Source: Cephalothrix spiralis
Lineage: Eukaryota; Nemertea; Palaeonemertea; Archinemertea; Cephalotrichidae
Reading direction: 5' to 3'
DNA: 10,213 nt
Assembly: GCA_032353305.1 (NCBI GenBank)
Contig: JAUCNG010415133.1
Coordinates: forward strand, 1-10,213
Shown here: positions 1 through 7,284 of the stretch, in pieces
How positions within the stretch are numbered: position 1 is the stretch's first letter
Layout: every line of letters starts with the position of its first letter
The notes under the pieces: model-generated
The model's database searches: none
Seen by the model: only the letters and a program-made list of their open reading frames with translations
What the model was told of the DNA's origin: nothing
Position numbers and translations under genes: made by a program

Positions 1-55
1 TAATGTATATCCGCATTTTTTCCATGACCCCCCCCCCCTGGTTTTCCCCTTTATT
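1..55. repeat. Edge of a dispersed repeat with an 11-base poly-C run
   Basis: The window opens with TTTTTTCCATGACC, an uninterrupted C run at 28-38, and then CTGGTTTTCCCC. The same wording (TTTTTCCATGACC, then CCCCTGACTTTTCC) recurs at 4773-4803, which suggests two diverged copies of one dispersed repeat. The copy may continue beyond the left edge of the window. The family is not identified. Confidence 0.4.
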
Positions 56-402
56 TTTTAAAGTATGGTGCCACGAACTTTGCTATCAACGAATAAAAGC
101 AAAAAGTTTGTAAAAAATATATAATTCAATTCAGAAGGGATAACCCGATCTGTTATTATTTGAAATACATGACAAGACTCGACGTCTGCTATAACTGTCA
201 GACTGTCACATAGGGGTATTGCTCTAGTTGACACCATCTTTTGATATGACCACATATAAATCAAGTAAGGTTATTTACAATCTAAAAAGGTCTCGAAATC
301 CTGTAACTTTTGTAATTTCGTTTTTTTAAACTTCTCATTCTATCACAGACTCTTTTTAAATTTTCAAATATTTTCCTACAAAAAATACTTTTTTTATATA
401 TA
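56..402. other. AT-rich DNA without recognisable features
   Basis: The stretch is AT-rich with several A or T homopolymers. A 68-codon open frame on the minus strand has no recognisable domain and no coding-like composition. I see no gene, RNA or repeat here. Confidence 0.5.
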
Positions 403-445
403 CAGGGTGTCCCAATATTATGGAAAACAGCCAGATGACGTCATA
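403..445 (+). mobile_element. Possible single transposon end (CAGGGTGTCCCA)
   Basis: CAGGGTGTCCCAA follows a TATATATA tract. Short CAGGG-type ends after a TA-rich target are typical of several DNA transposon superfamilies and of their non-autonomous derivatives. No inverted partner (TTGGGACACCCTG) exists elsewhere in the window, so this would be a solo end or an element whose other end is lost. A perfect cAMP-response-type palindrome, ATGACGTCAT, lies just inside at 435-444 and may be chance. Superfamily unassigned. Confidence 0.3.
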
Positions 446-1010
446 TTGTGACTTAATTACGAATTAACCATATCGCTGCTAGTAATCACTAGAGATATTA
501 TGGTATTGTCTTTCAAATAAAATAAATTTGGTACAAATTTGTCCAACAACAACTGAGCTACATAAATTTCCCAAAAAACTACAAAGTTAAATTTTCCCAA
601 ATGAACGTCCTTTCTCGAAAATCTAAATGCACAGTAAATGTTCCAGATTAATTTTAGAGTGATTGAAAATAGCATTCTCTCGATTAAGTATGGTGTAGGG
701 TTGGAAATTGAGACCAGAAGTTTTTGTTAAAAAGGTTTTTTCTAAACACAACTGCCCAATTCAATCATTGCATAGGATATCCAACCACTTTAGAGCACAT
801 ACTTCATAAGATGGGAAAATATTATGAAACACTCATGACAGGAAAAGGCATCGCATATCAATATCAATTTACCGGAAAACAAACCACTTTAGCATGTTAA
901 GGGAGCATAGAATCAGCTATAGCATATAATGTACGATGGGAAATACTTTGCACTCTATGGATAGAAGACTACATCACCTGGGCTACGTGATATACAAGAA
1001 CTTGGTGACC
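446..1010. other. AT-rich DNA, possibly the body of the element starting at 403
   Basis: A 72-codon minus-strand open frame (457-675) has no recognisable motif. The phrase ACCACTTTAG occurs twice (near 784 and 885) in otherwise unrelated context. Nothing else is seen, and the extent of any element beginning at 403 cannot be judged. Confidence 0.35.
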
Positions 1011-1077
1011 ACTGACCAGTTTTTCAACATTTCAAATTCCCTGACTTCCCTGACCATTTATAAAAATCCCTGACCAC
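1011..1077. repeat. CCCTGAC-type dispersed repeat fragment
   Basis: The segment contains three phased CCCTGAC words (CCCTGACTT, CCCTGACCATTTATAAAA, CCCTGACCACA) plus GACCACTGACCAG upstream. As I recall, repeats with alternating CCCTGAC/TTCC wording are common short termini of non-autonomous DNA transposons in invertebrate genomes. Related wording appears at 4773-4803. No matching opposite end or target duplication was found, so this looks like a fragment. Confidence 0.4.
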
Positions 1078-1080
1078 ACG

Positions 1081-1330
1081 ACAAATAATTTGCAATGAAA
1101 ATGTCTGTCGCAAAATAAATATTTGTTTCGATCGATTTTTACAATTTTAGCATAATCATTATCTCCCTTCGTTAATGGGTTTCATGACTAAAATAGGTCG
1201 CAGCAGAGTAGCATGTTCCTATCCCTCATCTCTATCGGCTATGCATGGAAATCTACTAGTTGACTATAATATCGTCCACGTGGATCGGCCAAAACGGGGT
1301 TTGCTTAATTCCAGCTCTTGTAAATTGATC
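1081..1330. other. AT-rich DNA without a gene
   Basis: No open frame or repeat of note. A palindromic E-box, TCCACGTGGA, lies at 1275-1284, but without a gene nearby its function cannot be argued. Confidence 0.4.
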
Positions 1331-1367
1331 ATTTAGACCTCGATTTAGACCTCGGATTTAGACCACG
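1331..1367 (+). repeat. Short minisatellite, 3 copies of a 12-13 bp unit
   Basis: The unit ATTTAGACCTCG is repeated head to tail: a 12-base copy (1331-1342), a 13-base copy with one extra G (1343-1355), and a 12-base copy with one substitution (ATTTAGACCACG, 1356-1367). It is probably a replication-slippage product. Confidence 0.85.
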
Positions 1368-1509
1368 AAAGGACTTAAATCAGCTTTCTTGTTGCATTAC
1401 ATTATAACAACTCTATAATATGTTACACTATTACAGTGTTAAATTAGTGTGTCATTAGGGTACAGAATTCACGAGTATTTTTTTTAAGTTCAAGGGAACC
1501 TTAGTGTGA

Positions 1510-1536
1510 CAGAAGCCTATATAATATAGGCTTCTG
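1510..1536. repeat. Perfect hairpin, 12-bp arms, 3-base loop
   Basis: CAGAAGCCTATA (1510-1521) is followed by TAA and then its exact reverse complement TATAGGCTTCTG (1525-1536). The tight loop and perfect arms stand out in this AT-rich sequence. It lies inside an 82-codon minus-strand open frame (1455-1703) that I regard as fortuitous. No T-run or RNA gene context is present, so the role is unknown. Confidence 0.8.
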
Positions 1537-2390
1537 CACTCTTCTGATATTGATTTAGAGCAATTCTCTATTCTCTTTGTAACCAATTTATCAATACAGA
1601 TATGAATTCCATCAATCTGATGCAGAGAGAATCGGGAAGAAATTTCTGTAAATTTGATAGTCAATATTGATAATGATTTTCCAACCAACTTCATAAATGT
1701 CAATTAAATTCTAATTTAGCCCAAATCCAATTATATAGAACCGAATGAACCCAAGTGTATCCATGATAAACCAATAAAAGCGATAAAGATTACAAATTCT
1801 TCTCTGACATTATCCATTTCATGTATCTTCTATGACAGTGAAGTATTACATAACCATATAGAACTTGTTTTTCAATGAAAACTAATAAGGGCTAAAAGCA
1901 AAATATGCAAGTTTCTAAAATATATTAGGCCTACAAACCTAGGCTTCAAATTCGTAAGAGTCCAGTCATAAAAATCTGGACATAACGCCTCCACTGGCAC
2001 TGTTCCTGCATAGTCTTCACTCTAATATATCTCCTAACAAGAGTTCGAAGAGAGGGACAACGTCTCACACATGTATTTTTAACGAAACCGAGCCAAACAC
2101 GAGGCAAGGCTAGCTTAAGATATTGCTAAAGGAATACGGATGGCTTCATGAGTCTCCAGCGAACACTTTTAGTTTTATCACCTTCTGATATATAGCCAGG
2201 TCATGAGACATTAAGACAACATCAGGTGTCTCCGCTCAGCTACACTATCAAGGGTGTAGAAACGATAGACGATCTTAAGCCTTAAGGCATGTGATAGGGC
2301 CAATAGTGGGTAATTTTGGCGGAGCTAAGCTATTTTAGGTACATGCTAGTGTGGCCATCAGTAAATTAGACGAAAGTGGCTTATGTATCA
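1537..2390. other. AT-rich DNA without a recognisable gene
   Basis: No coding exon, RNA or mobile element can be supported. A 10-bp palindrome GCCTTAAGGC occurs at 2279-2288, overlapping a CTTAAG palindrome just before it. The segment 2040-2390 is somewhat richer in G+C than its surroundings but stop codons are frequent in all frames. Confidence 0.45.
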
Positions 2391-2413
2391 AGCGCTAAAG
2401 GCGCGAGTGAAAA
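2391..2413 (+). repeat. GCGC-centred dispersed motif, copy 1
   Basis: AGCGCTAAAGGCGCGAGTGAAAA resembles a second copy at 7099-7121. Over 23 bases the two differ at five positions, all transitions. The core GCGC-TAAAG-GCGC can form a small stem. It stands out as CpG-rich inside AT-rich DNA and appears to be part of a dispersed repeat family of unknown type. Confidence 0.5.
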
Positions 2414-2519
2414 TTTTCAATGTATGGTCTGTATGGTCAAATAAGAAGAATTTACCTTATATGTCATGTTAATTTATTTCACTGCTCTTCAAAAAAAGAG
2501 AGGGCTAAATTGCCGTTAT

Positions 2520-2549
2520 AGCCCCCACACTCCAATGAGTGAGGAGGCT
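2520..2549. repeat. GC-rich imperfect hairpin in a CCCC/AGCC repeat
   Basis: AGCCCCCACACTC (2520-2532) pairs with GAGTGAGGAGGCT (2537-2549) at 11 of 13 positions across a 4-base loop. AGCCCC words follow at 2552-2572. The block looks like a small repeat-derived island, possibly a transposon end, but no partner or target duplication is seen. Confidence 0.5.
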
Positions 2550-2572
2550 GAAGCCCCTTTAGCCCCAAACTT

Positions 2573-3331
2573 CATACAACCCTGACTCTGTTATCCAAAC
2601 TATACCTTTGCACTTTTCTTAAATTTTAAGGTAAAACAACAAGGTGAAACAACAAAAGTAAAGATTCATCATTTACTGAAAATTTGGTAACTTTCGATAA
2701 AATAACTTACTCGCAGAAGTCCCATTTCCGGTTTTTAAGGTAATCCAACTACATGATATAGTCTAAAAGCAACACGTATCCAAATGTATCAAAGAGTCGA
2801 TAATGATTTTCCGCCAAATGAAACTACTAAAGCAAACACAACAACCAGTCTGTCGCATTGACGAGAGTTCACCTAATCAATAAAATCTCACATATAGGCC
2901 CCACCTGATAAGTCATTGACGAAAACGTAAATACGGTCATGTGCAATACCAGAATTGATTTTATACTTATCGCCCACATAATTGCCAAAATAGAGAATTA
3001 TCATAAGATTCAGTGGAATATCAACTAATAAATAATTCTTTCAAATTAAAAGCAAATTAGTGCCGAGATAAAAGGAAATGTTTCATCAAAATCTAAGGGG
3101 TAGCAAAGTCGGGAAAGGTTATAGAAAAATCAAATCACGTGAGAAATCTGTCCTAAAACTTGAAATAACCTTTTCAGTCCTCAGCGACGTCCCTTTATGA
3201 TTTTATGAGATTTGAGTCGGACTTCTATGAGATTTTTTGGGGAAATTTTTATTAGGTTTTATGATATTGTCAGTAGAAGTATGAGATTAACTTTACGGTG
3301 GTAAGTAATTTTATGCACCATTTTTTGTATA
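2573..3331. other. AT-rich DNA with scattered short repeats
   Basis: No gene is visible. The word TATGAGATT occurs three times at 3204, 3226 and 3280, giving a loose local repetition. A palindromic E-box TCACGTGA lies at 3135-3142. No convincing exon or mobile-element structure was found. Confidence 0.45.
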
Positions 3332-3349
3332 ATGATGATGATGATGATG
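3332..3349 (+). repeat. (ATG)6 microsatellite
   Basis: Six uninterrupted ATG triplets. In the overlapping 71-codon open frame (3298-3513) the repeat reads as an aspartate run, but that frame has no other protein-like features and is considered spurious. Confidence 0.9.
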
Positions 3350-4180
3350 GTACGGAGCTCAACCAGCTGAGTCGAGACGAATTTTTAGTTTCTATAATCA
3401 GAAAAAATAAAAATCATATTGACACAAGCATTATATATTTCGTTTATTTTGTACGCATTTTCATTATCTTTAGGAGATTTATGAGTTTTGGAAAGTTATT
3501 ATGGCATTTTTGAACTGAGGGTCATATTTATAAATAATTCATGATATCATAAAAGTTAATGAAATGTAGGACTCCTGAATTTTGTGGCTAAATATAAAAC
3601 ATAAACTATGTAGTGGCTTTATCCTCCCTACTTTCCTGGTGCTGGCACCACCACTGAATTACTATTTCTGATAAATGCTTAACTGTAAATAATACATTTC
3701 TAAGACTTTAGTTTTCAACGAAAAAATTCTTTAATAGCTCGAAAGTACAGACCCTATAAATACTTTATTATATGATTTTTAGCCAATACTACGGGGAAAT
3801 CAACATCATAGCGCCATAAAGGACATTTCTGGATCTTTTTTAAACGCTCAATGAGGAATTTAGAGGCAATAAATCTTCCTAAATTTGAACAATAAATCAA
3901 CCAGCATCAACAGAAAAGTTCATGCAACACCACCAAATTAATGTGTACTGACACATGATGACTAAAGCAAATTAGGATTACCAGATAAATCTTAATACTT
4001 AATCCCCAGAGGATTTGAGGACAGTCCATTCCGATGACACCTAAGCTAACGACGACACAAACAAACCTGTATGATTTGTATCAAATCCACAAATGACTCA
4101 ACATGACAGTACTAATCATGCAGGTCGGAGCTCTTTGGGCCTCTGGAAGGAAGATTCAATGTAATGGGAAATCCCGCAAT
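3350..4180. other. AT-rich DNA upstream of the candidate exon
   Basis: No exon or repeat family can be supported. A short hairpin, TGGTGC-TG-GCACCA, occurs near 3637-3650. If the candidate exon at 4266 is real, the right end of this stretch would be its promoter or 5' region. Confidence 0.4.
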
Positions 4181-4185
4181 TTCAT

Positions 4186-4241
4186 TCCACGTGACCTAAA
4201 CAGAGGCTAACTACATGTTTATATTTTTGGGATATAAAAAA
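4186..4241 (+). promoter_or_regulatory. Possible promoter-proximal sites (E-box, TATA-like)
   Basis: A palindromic E-box CACGTG at 4188-4193 overlaps a TGACCT nuclear-receptor-type half-site, about 75 bases upstream of the candidate start codon at 4266. A TATAAAAAA tract sits at 4233-4241. If the latter acted as a TATA box, transcription would begin almost at the start codon, which is unusually close. The TATA reading is therefore doubtful, and the region could equally be 5' UTR or intron. Confidence 0.2.
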
Positions 4242-4265
4242 TGTGTAGTACAGTTTAATACTACA

Positions 4266-4407
4266 ATGATCATTTGCCACATCTCGAAGTGCCTTGGCTT
4301 GTTATTGCTGCTCATAACAAGTATTGGAAAGCTTAGCTTAGCTGAAATTACGAATGAAACCGAAATTCAGCGAACAAATTTGCTTTATGAAGGACGGAGA
4401 TGGAAAG
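4266..4407 (+). CDS. Candidate first coding exon of a secreted or membrane protein (signal peptide)
   Basis: From the ATG at 4266 the frame encodes 47 residues before a splice-donor-like GTAAAA at 4408. The N-terminus has the layout of a signal peptide: a short polar start with one Lys at about residue 8, a hydrophobic core GLLLLLITSI (residues 11-20), and a small-residue cleavage region ending near LSLA (about 23-26). The mature part starts EITNETEI and includes an N-x-T glycosylation sequon at residue 30. Exon length leaves a phase-1 junction, common after signal-peptide exons of modular extracellular proteins. This ATG has an A at -3, whereas an upstream in-frame ATG at 4215 has T at -3, so I prefer 4266. 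No family is recognised. I found no second exon that joins convincingly in the remaining window. The hydrophobic stretch could be chance. Confidence 0.35.
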
Positions 4408-4547
4408 GTAAAAAAAATGTCAAAATACAACTTTTCCCAGCCTCTTTATATCAAGAATATATTCTTGTTTATATGTTTTAAATACCCCAAATTATTTTTT
4501 AAGTATGAAATTGATTGAATTAAAACCTAAAACAACATAATGGGACA

Positions 4548-4772
4548 TTTATAAAAGTAGGCAAAATGGGGTGGGTGGTCAAAAATTTTAGGAATTGGTA
4601 TCGGGGATAAATTTGCAAAAAGTGCAGAAAATGAGGGGCGCATCATAAAATTTTGCTTGAATATATTCACAAAGGGGGATGCAGAAAGCGTGGGTGGGTA
4701 AAAAAATTTGGGGGGTGGTTGTTGTGTACCAAATCCCATTTTGCAACTTTTTTCAGCCTTCATATAGCAAAT
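4548..4772. repeat. G-rich, degenerate repeat-like stretch
   Basis: GGGGTGGGTGGTCAAAAATTTT (broken here as GGGGTGGGTGG plus TCAAAAATTTT, near 4569) is echoed by GTGGGTGGGTAAAAAAATTT and GGGGGGTGG near 4690-4719. The strand asymmetry (G-rich plus strand) resembles degenerate repeat sequence rather than coding DNA. Overlapping open frames on both strands (4527-4763 minus, 4653-4835 plus) look spurious. Confidence 0.4.
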
Positions 4773-4806
4773 TTTTCCATGACCAACACCCCTGACTTTT
4801 CCATCT
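4773..4806. repeat. CCATGACC/CCCTGACTTTTCC repeat fragment
   Basis: TTTTTCCATGACC followed by CACCCCTGACTTTTCCATC resembles the sequence at 18-48 and shares the CCCTGACTT word with 1046-1060. It is probably a fragment of the same dispersed repeat. No flanking duplication is visible. Confidence 0.4.
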
Positions 4807-4856
4807 CTTATTACATAATGAACTTTTTGCCTTAATTTGTTATTCCTACCTTTGTA

Positions 4857-4945
4857 CGCGAAGGGCTGTAACGCCTTTCGACATCCCCGCCGCGGAAAGT
4901 CTCACGTCGACAAGATCCGGATAATGGTACGTCCGGATGAGACTT
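4857..4945. repeat. CpG-rich island with two nested hairpins
   Basis: Two fold-back units lie side by side. CGAAGGGC (4859-4866) pairs with GCCTTTCG (4873-4880) across a 6-base loop, with one G-T wobble. AAGTCTCA plus TCCGGA (4897-4904 and 4916-4921) pairs with TCCGGATGAGACTT (4932-4945), leaving an 11-base bulge on one side and a 10-base loop. The stretch contains many CpG dinucleotides in a CpG-poor AT-rich surrounding. An open frame through it (4837-5031, plus) has no recognised motif. Together with 4955-5008 it is probably the subterminal part of a DNA transposon; an unrecognised exon cannot be excluded. Confidence 0.6.
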
Positions 4946-4954
4946 GTAGTAGTT

Positions 4955-5008
4955 ATTCCCCGACTTTTCCATGTTTTCCAGTTTTTTCCAGGATGAGTGG
5001 CAACCCTA
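4955..5008 (-). mobile_element. GGGTTGCCAC-type transposon terminus
   Basis: Read on the minus strand from 5008, the sequence starts TAGGGTTGCCACTCATCC and continues with GGAAAAAACTGGAAAACATGG. From general knowledge, ends of the form CAGGGTTGCC followed by GGAAAA repeats are common in animal DNA transposons, often hAT-like. The element would extend leftward through the CpG-rich hairpins. The opposite end is not found in the window, so boundaries and superfamily are unproven. Confidence 0.4.
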
Positions 5009-5470
5009 TACAACAGTCACCCGATCTATAGCTCTCCAATTTTTATGATACTCGATCCATGTAGTCTCTAGATTTCTGTTAGGAGTAAAAGAGACTTTTA
5101 TGTACTGGCTGTCACATCTAATCATCATATTTTTTACACCCAAACATCATAAAATGATATTTGATTCAAGACAAATGTAACTTTCTCATACTTATCTGCA
5201 AACATAATTGGCCTGTCGAAAATAATATCAATTTTATGTGGAAAACCTTTTATTTATTGGCTTTTATATACGAAATCATTATCATCGAGAGAACAATTCA
5301 GATTCAGAGGGTGACAGAAAGCAACTTCATACCCTCTTGATAATACCCAATTAACTCATATGAGGTTCTTTACAAGAAGGAGAGCTATTGTTACAATATT
5401 AAGCGAAACTGTATAATGTAATTCATCATTGTTTAACTAAATATAAATGTAACCATACATCAAATTTTCT
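5009..5470. other. AT-rich DNA without a gene
   Basis: No open frame of interest, RNA structure or repeat could be identified between the transposon end at 5008 and the tRNA-like sequence at 5471. Confidence 0.45.
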
Positions 5471-5549
5471 GGCGATGCTTGGTAGCTCAGTTGGTTAGTG
5501 CTTTCGACTCGGAATCCAGAAGTCCAGGGATCGAATCCCAGCAGCGCCA
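5471..5549 (+). tRNA. tRNA-like sequence (anticodon CGG), pseudogene or SINE head
   Basis: From T8 (5483) to A73 (5549) every position fits the standard tRNA numbering, with a loop CTCGGAA and anticodon CGG (Pro codon CCG) at 5510-5512. Both internal RNA polymerase III boxes are intact: A box TAGCTCAGTTGG (5483-5494) and B box GGATCGAATCC (5528-5538). The acceptor GGCGATG (5471-5477) pairs with CAGCGCC (5542-5548) with one mismatch. However, five extra bases separate acceptor and D-arm, the D, anticodon and T stems each carry a mismatch (12-23, 29-41, 50-64), and T54 is A. No TTTT terminator occurs until 5811. These defects favour a tRNA pseudogene or the 5' head of a SINE over a working tRNA gene. 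Confidence 0.7.
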
Positions 5550-5700
5550 ATTGTATATTATGAACTTTCGTTTAAGAGCTCCAAACTGGGTGGACTAACG
5601 TCTTAACAAAGGCCAGGCGTGTATGAGACAGAAGATAAGAGTAGCCTGCTACGGTGGCATTCAGGGAAAATTAACCACAAAAATGAAATGAACCAAATAA
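5550..5700 (+). mobile_element. Possible body and A-rich tail of a tRNA-derived SINE
   Basis: The sequence after the tRNA-like head is slightly more GC-rich than its surroundings up to about 5665, then becomes A-rich (AAAATTAACCACAAAAATG and so on) to about 5700. Head, unrelated body and A-rich tail are the standard layout of a tRNA-derived SINE. No clear target-site duplication was found, so the right boundary is a guess and the element may be old. Confidence 0.35.
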
Positions 5701-6154
5701 TCTATTAATTGTCAAGTCTGGCAACAGATCAAGGCAACACACTACAGTAGTAGTAGTACATAGGTAGAATTTAGCCAAAAAAATCATAGGATTTATAAAT
5801 TACCATGAAATTTTGTTAACCATTGTCAATCAAAATTACTATAAAGAGAACGAATATTTATAAAATTCCATGAATAATTGAAATATCAAATATTTGGTTA
5901 TTAATAAATTGTCATGTTTAACAACATAAATATATAGAAAGTACACTCAAGGTAGCATACTCGATTGTGCACGTTTCGTTTGGGTTTGGTGATATAATTA
6001 AAATGGCCTACATATAAAATTATAGATACAAGTATTGATCAGCAATGGCTACTTGACTTGAATGAAAGTGGTTCATTATATACCCAAGGGTCAATATTAA
6101 ATACAATTAAGTTTACTCGGTCCTTTATGATATATAGCCCAGAGAAATGTATGA
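5701..6154. other. AT-rich DNA with a short GTA microsatellite
   Basis: Four GTA triplets occur at 5747-5758. Otherwise the stretch is AT-rich without exon, RNA or element structure up to the target duplication at 6155. Confidence 0.45.
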
Positions 6155-6161
6155 TCAAGGC
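6155..6161. repeat. Target-site duplication, left copy (TCAAGGC)
   Basis: TCAAGGC lies immediately outside the left inverted-repeat end and is repeated exactly at 6641-6647 immediately outside the right end. This is the footprint expected from transposon insertion. Confidence 0.75.
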
Positions 6162-6640
6162 CAGGAGGGGGGGTTTGTAATCAAACTTCAGACACCGACG
6201 TACTAAAACTTCATTTTCAAAAAAATTTCAAAAAGACCCACCCACCCCTTAAATTATAGTACGTACTCAAAAAATTTTGGGGGATTTTTGCCAGACACCC
6301 ACCAAATATAAGTACGTACTCAAACTTTTTCAGGATTTTCTGCCTAATACGCACCAATTATATGCCCGCAGTTGAAAATTTTTTAATGCGGTTGAAAAAA
6401 TTTCAAAATATTTTAGTGGACCGGAAAAATTTTTCAACATTTTCTCTAAATTAGAGTATGTTCTCAAACTTTTTTCCTATTTTTTGCTAGACACCCACCA
6501 AATTTGAGTACGTACTCAAACTTTTTTCTATTTTTTGTTGGACACCCACCAAGTTTGAGTACGTACTCAAACTTTTTTCAATCCTCGAAAACATCCACCC
6601 CGCCCCAGTCGGTGTCTGAAGTTTGAGTACAACCCCCCTG
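6162..6640. mobile_element. Non-autonomous DNA transposon (MITE), 479 bp, hAT-like ends
   Basis: Both ends begin CAGG followed by a G run when read inward. The left terminal inverted repeat is 6162-6199 and the right is 6608-6640 on the opposite strand. They share a perfect 19-base core, TCAAACTTCAGACACCGAC, and differ outside it by one substitution and a few gaps. The ends are flanked exactly by the 7-bp duplication TCAAGGC. No transposase frame exists inside, so mobilisation must have been in trans. CAG/CAGG ends suit the hAT superfamily, whose duplications are usually 8 bp; the adjoining eighth base would then have diverged. P- or Dada-like elements are alternatives. The interior is an unusual array of palindromic repeats, and a central hairpin pairs 6391-6404 with 6424-6438. 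Confidence 0.8.
6250..6600. repeat. Array of ~51-53 bp repeats built on a GTAC palindrome
   Basis: At least five diverged units share a palindrome (TTTGAGTAC / GTACTCAAA) followed by CTTTTTTC-type pyrimidines and GACACCCACCAA. Palindrome centres lie near 6262, 6315, 6459, 6511 and 6562. The last is a perfect 24-bp palindrome (6551-6574), the fourth a perfect 18-bp one (6503-6520). Spacing is 51-53 bp, with a divergent gap at 6356-6450. The palindrome half-site GTACTCAAACTT and the GACACC word also occur in the terminal inverted repeats, so the array seems to have grown from terminal sequence. Confidence 0.8.
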
Positions 6641-6647
6641 TCAAGGC
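6641..6647. repeat. Target-site duplication, right copy (TCAAGGC)
   Basis: Exact copy of 6155-6161 abutting the right end of the transposon. Confidence 0.75.
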
Positions 6648-7098
6648 TGATAATCAAGATTATGACTTATGAAAATATATTCATGAACTGTATTTAAAGT
6701 TGTTCTGGGTTTTGTGTGTCCATGAATAACAGACAAAAAGCCAAACAATTGCAGTGAACAACAGTTTCGATTTTACAGTGGAATAATGGAGTTAGTCCAT
6801 TAATCTTCCACACAGGCTGCGATAACCTATACAAGTTAAGATTGTTTAGAAGTCAGTACCTTGATGAAATATTGACGTTCATGACTAGAGTATATGTCAG
6901 ATACAATTCTAGGTGTCAAGAAGCTGTCCGTGTGTGTTCTTTGGGCAGGGTTCTGTTTTCATCAGAATCTATCCAAATTACAGATGCTTTCGGTAGTTTT
7001 TCTTAAAATTCCATTTATTAGTGTTCTCTTTGAGAAACCAATAAGATTTTTAGTAGTTTTGACTACTCAAAAGGACACAATGAAACATGAAAATAGCG
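6648..7098. other. AT-rich DNA without a gene
   Basis: An 82-codon plus-strand frame starting at 6894 has no recognisable domain and runs into the repeat motif at 7099, so I treat it as fortuitous. Nothing else is seen. Confidence 0.45.
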
Positions 7099-7121
7099 AG
7101 CGCCAAAGGCACGGGCGGAAA
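7099..7121 (+). repeat. GCGC-centred dispersed motif, copy 2
   Basis: AGCGCCAAAGGCACGGGCGGAAA matches the copy at 2391-2413 in 18 of 23 positions; all differences are transitions, as expected for decayed CpG-rich repeat copies. It is followed by an A-run and AT-rich DNA. Confidence 0.5.
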
Positions 7122-7284
7122 AAAAATTGTATTTGGCTTTAAAATAAGGTTTTTTTGGTCCAACTTGCCAAAAAAATAGGACATATATCCAAAAAGTAAA
7201 ACACCTGGGACCAATAATCTTTTACTAAATAAACTATTGGCACACTGTACAATTTTCGCAGTGTTTAGGGTTTTTTTGTTTAAA

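Noticed and set aside
1455-1703. Minus-strand open frame containing IDGIHICI, reminiscent of the IDGTHIPI-type motif of PIF/Harbinger transposases.
   Set aside because: Only a handful of residues agree, the expected following NRKG-type motif is absent in all nearby minus-strand frames, and the frame crosses a perfect DNA hairpin. A chance match is more likely.
4690-4720. G-rich run considered as a G-quadruplex.
   Set aside because: G tracts are irregularly spaced, with a long A/T loop in the middle; it is not a convincing four-tract motif.
4837-5031. Plus-strand 64-codon open frame over the CpG-rich block, considered as an exon.
   Set aside because: No recognisable motif; the right part is explained by a transposon terminus and the left by hairpins. 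It also does not join in phase with the exon ending at 4407.
6250-6600. Regularly spaced palindromic repeats, considered as a CRISPR array.
   Set aside because: The repeats are ~51-53 bp tandem units without unique spacers, lie within a transposon with target duplications, and the genome is eukaryotic in character.
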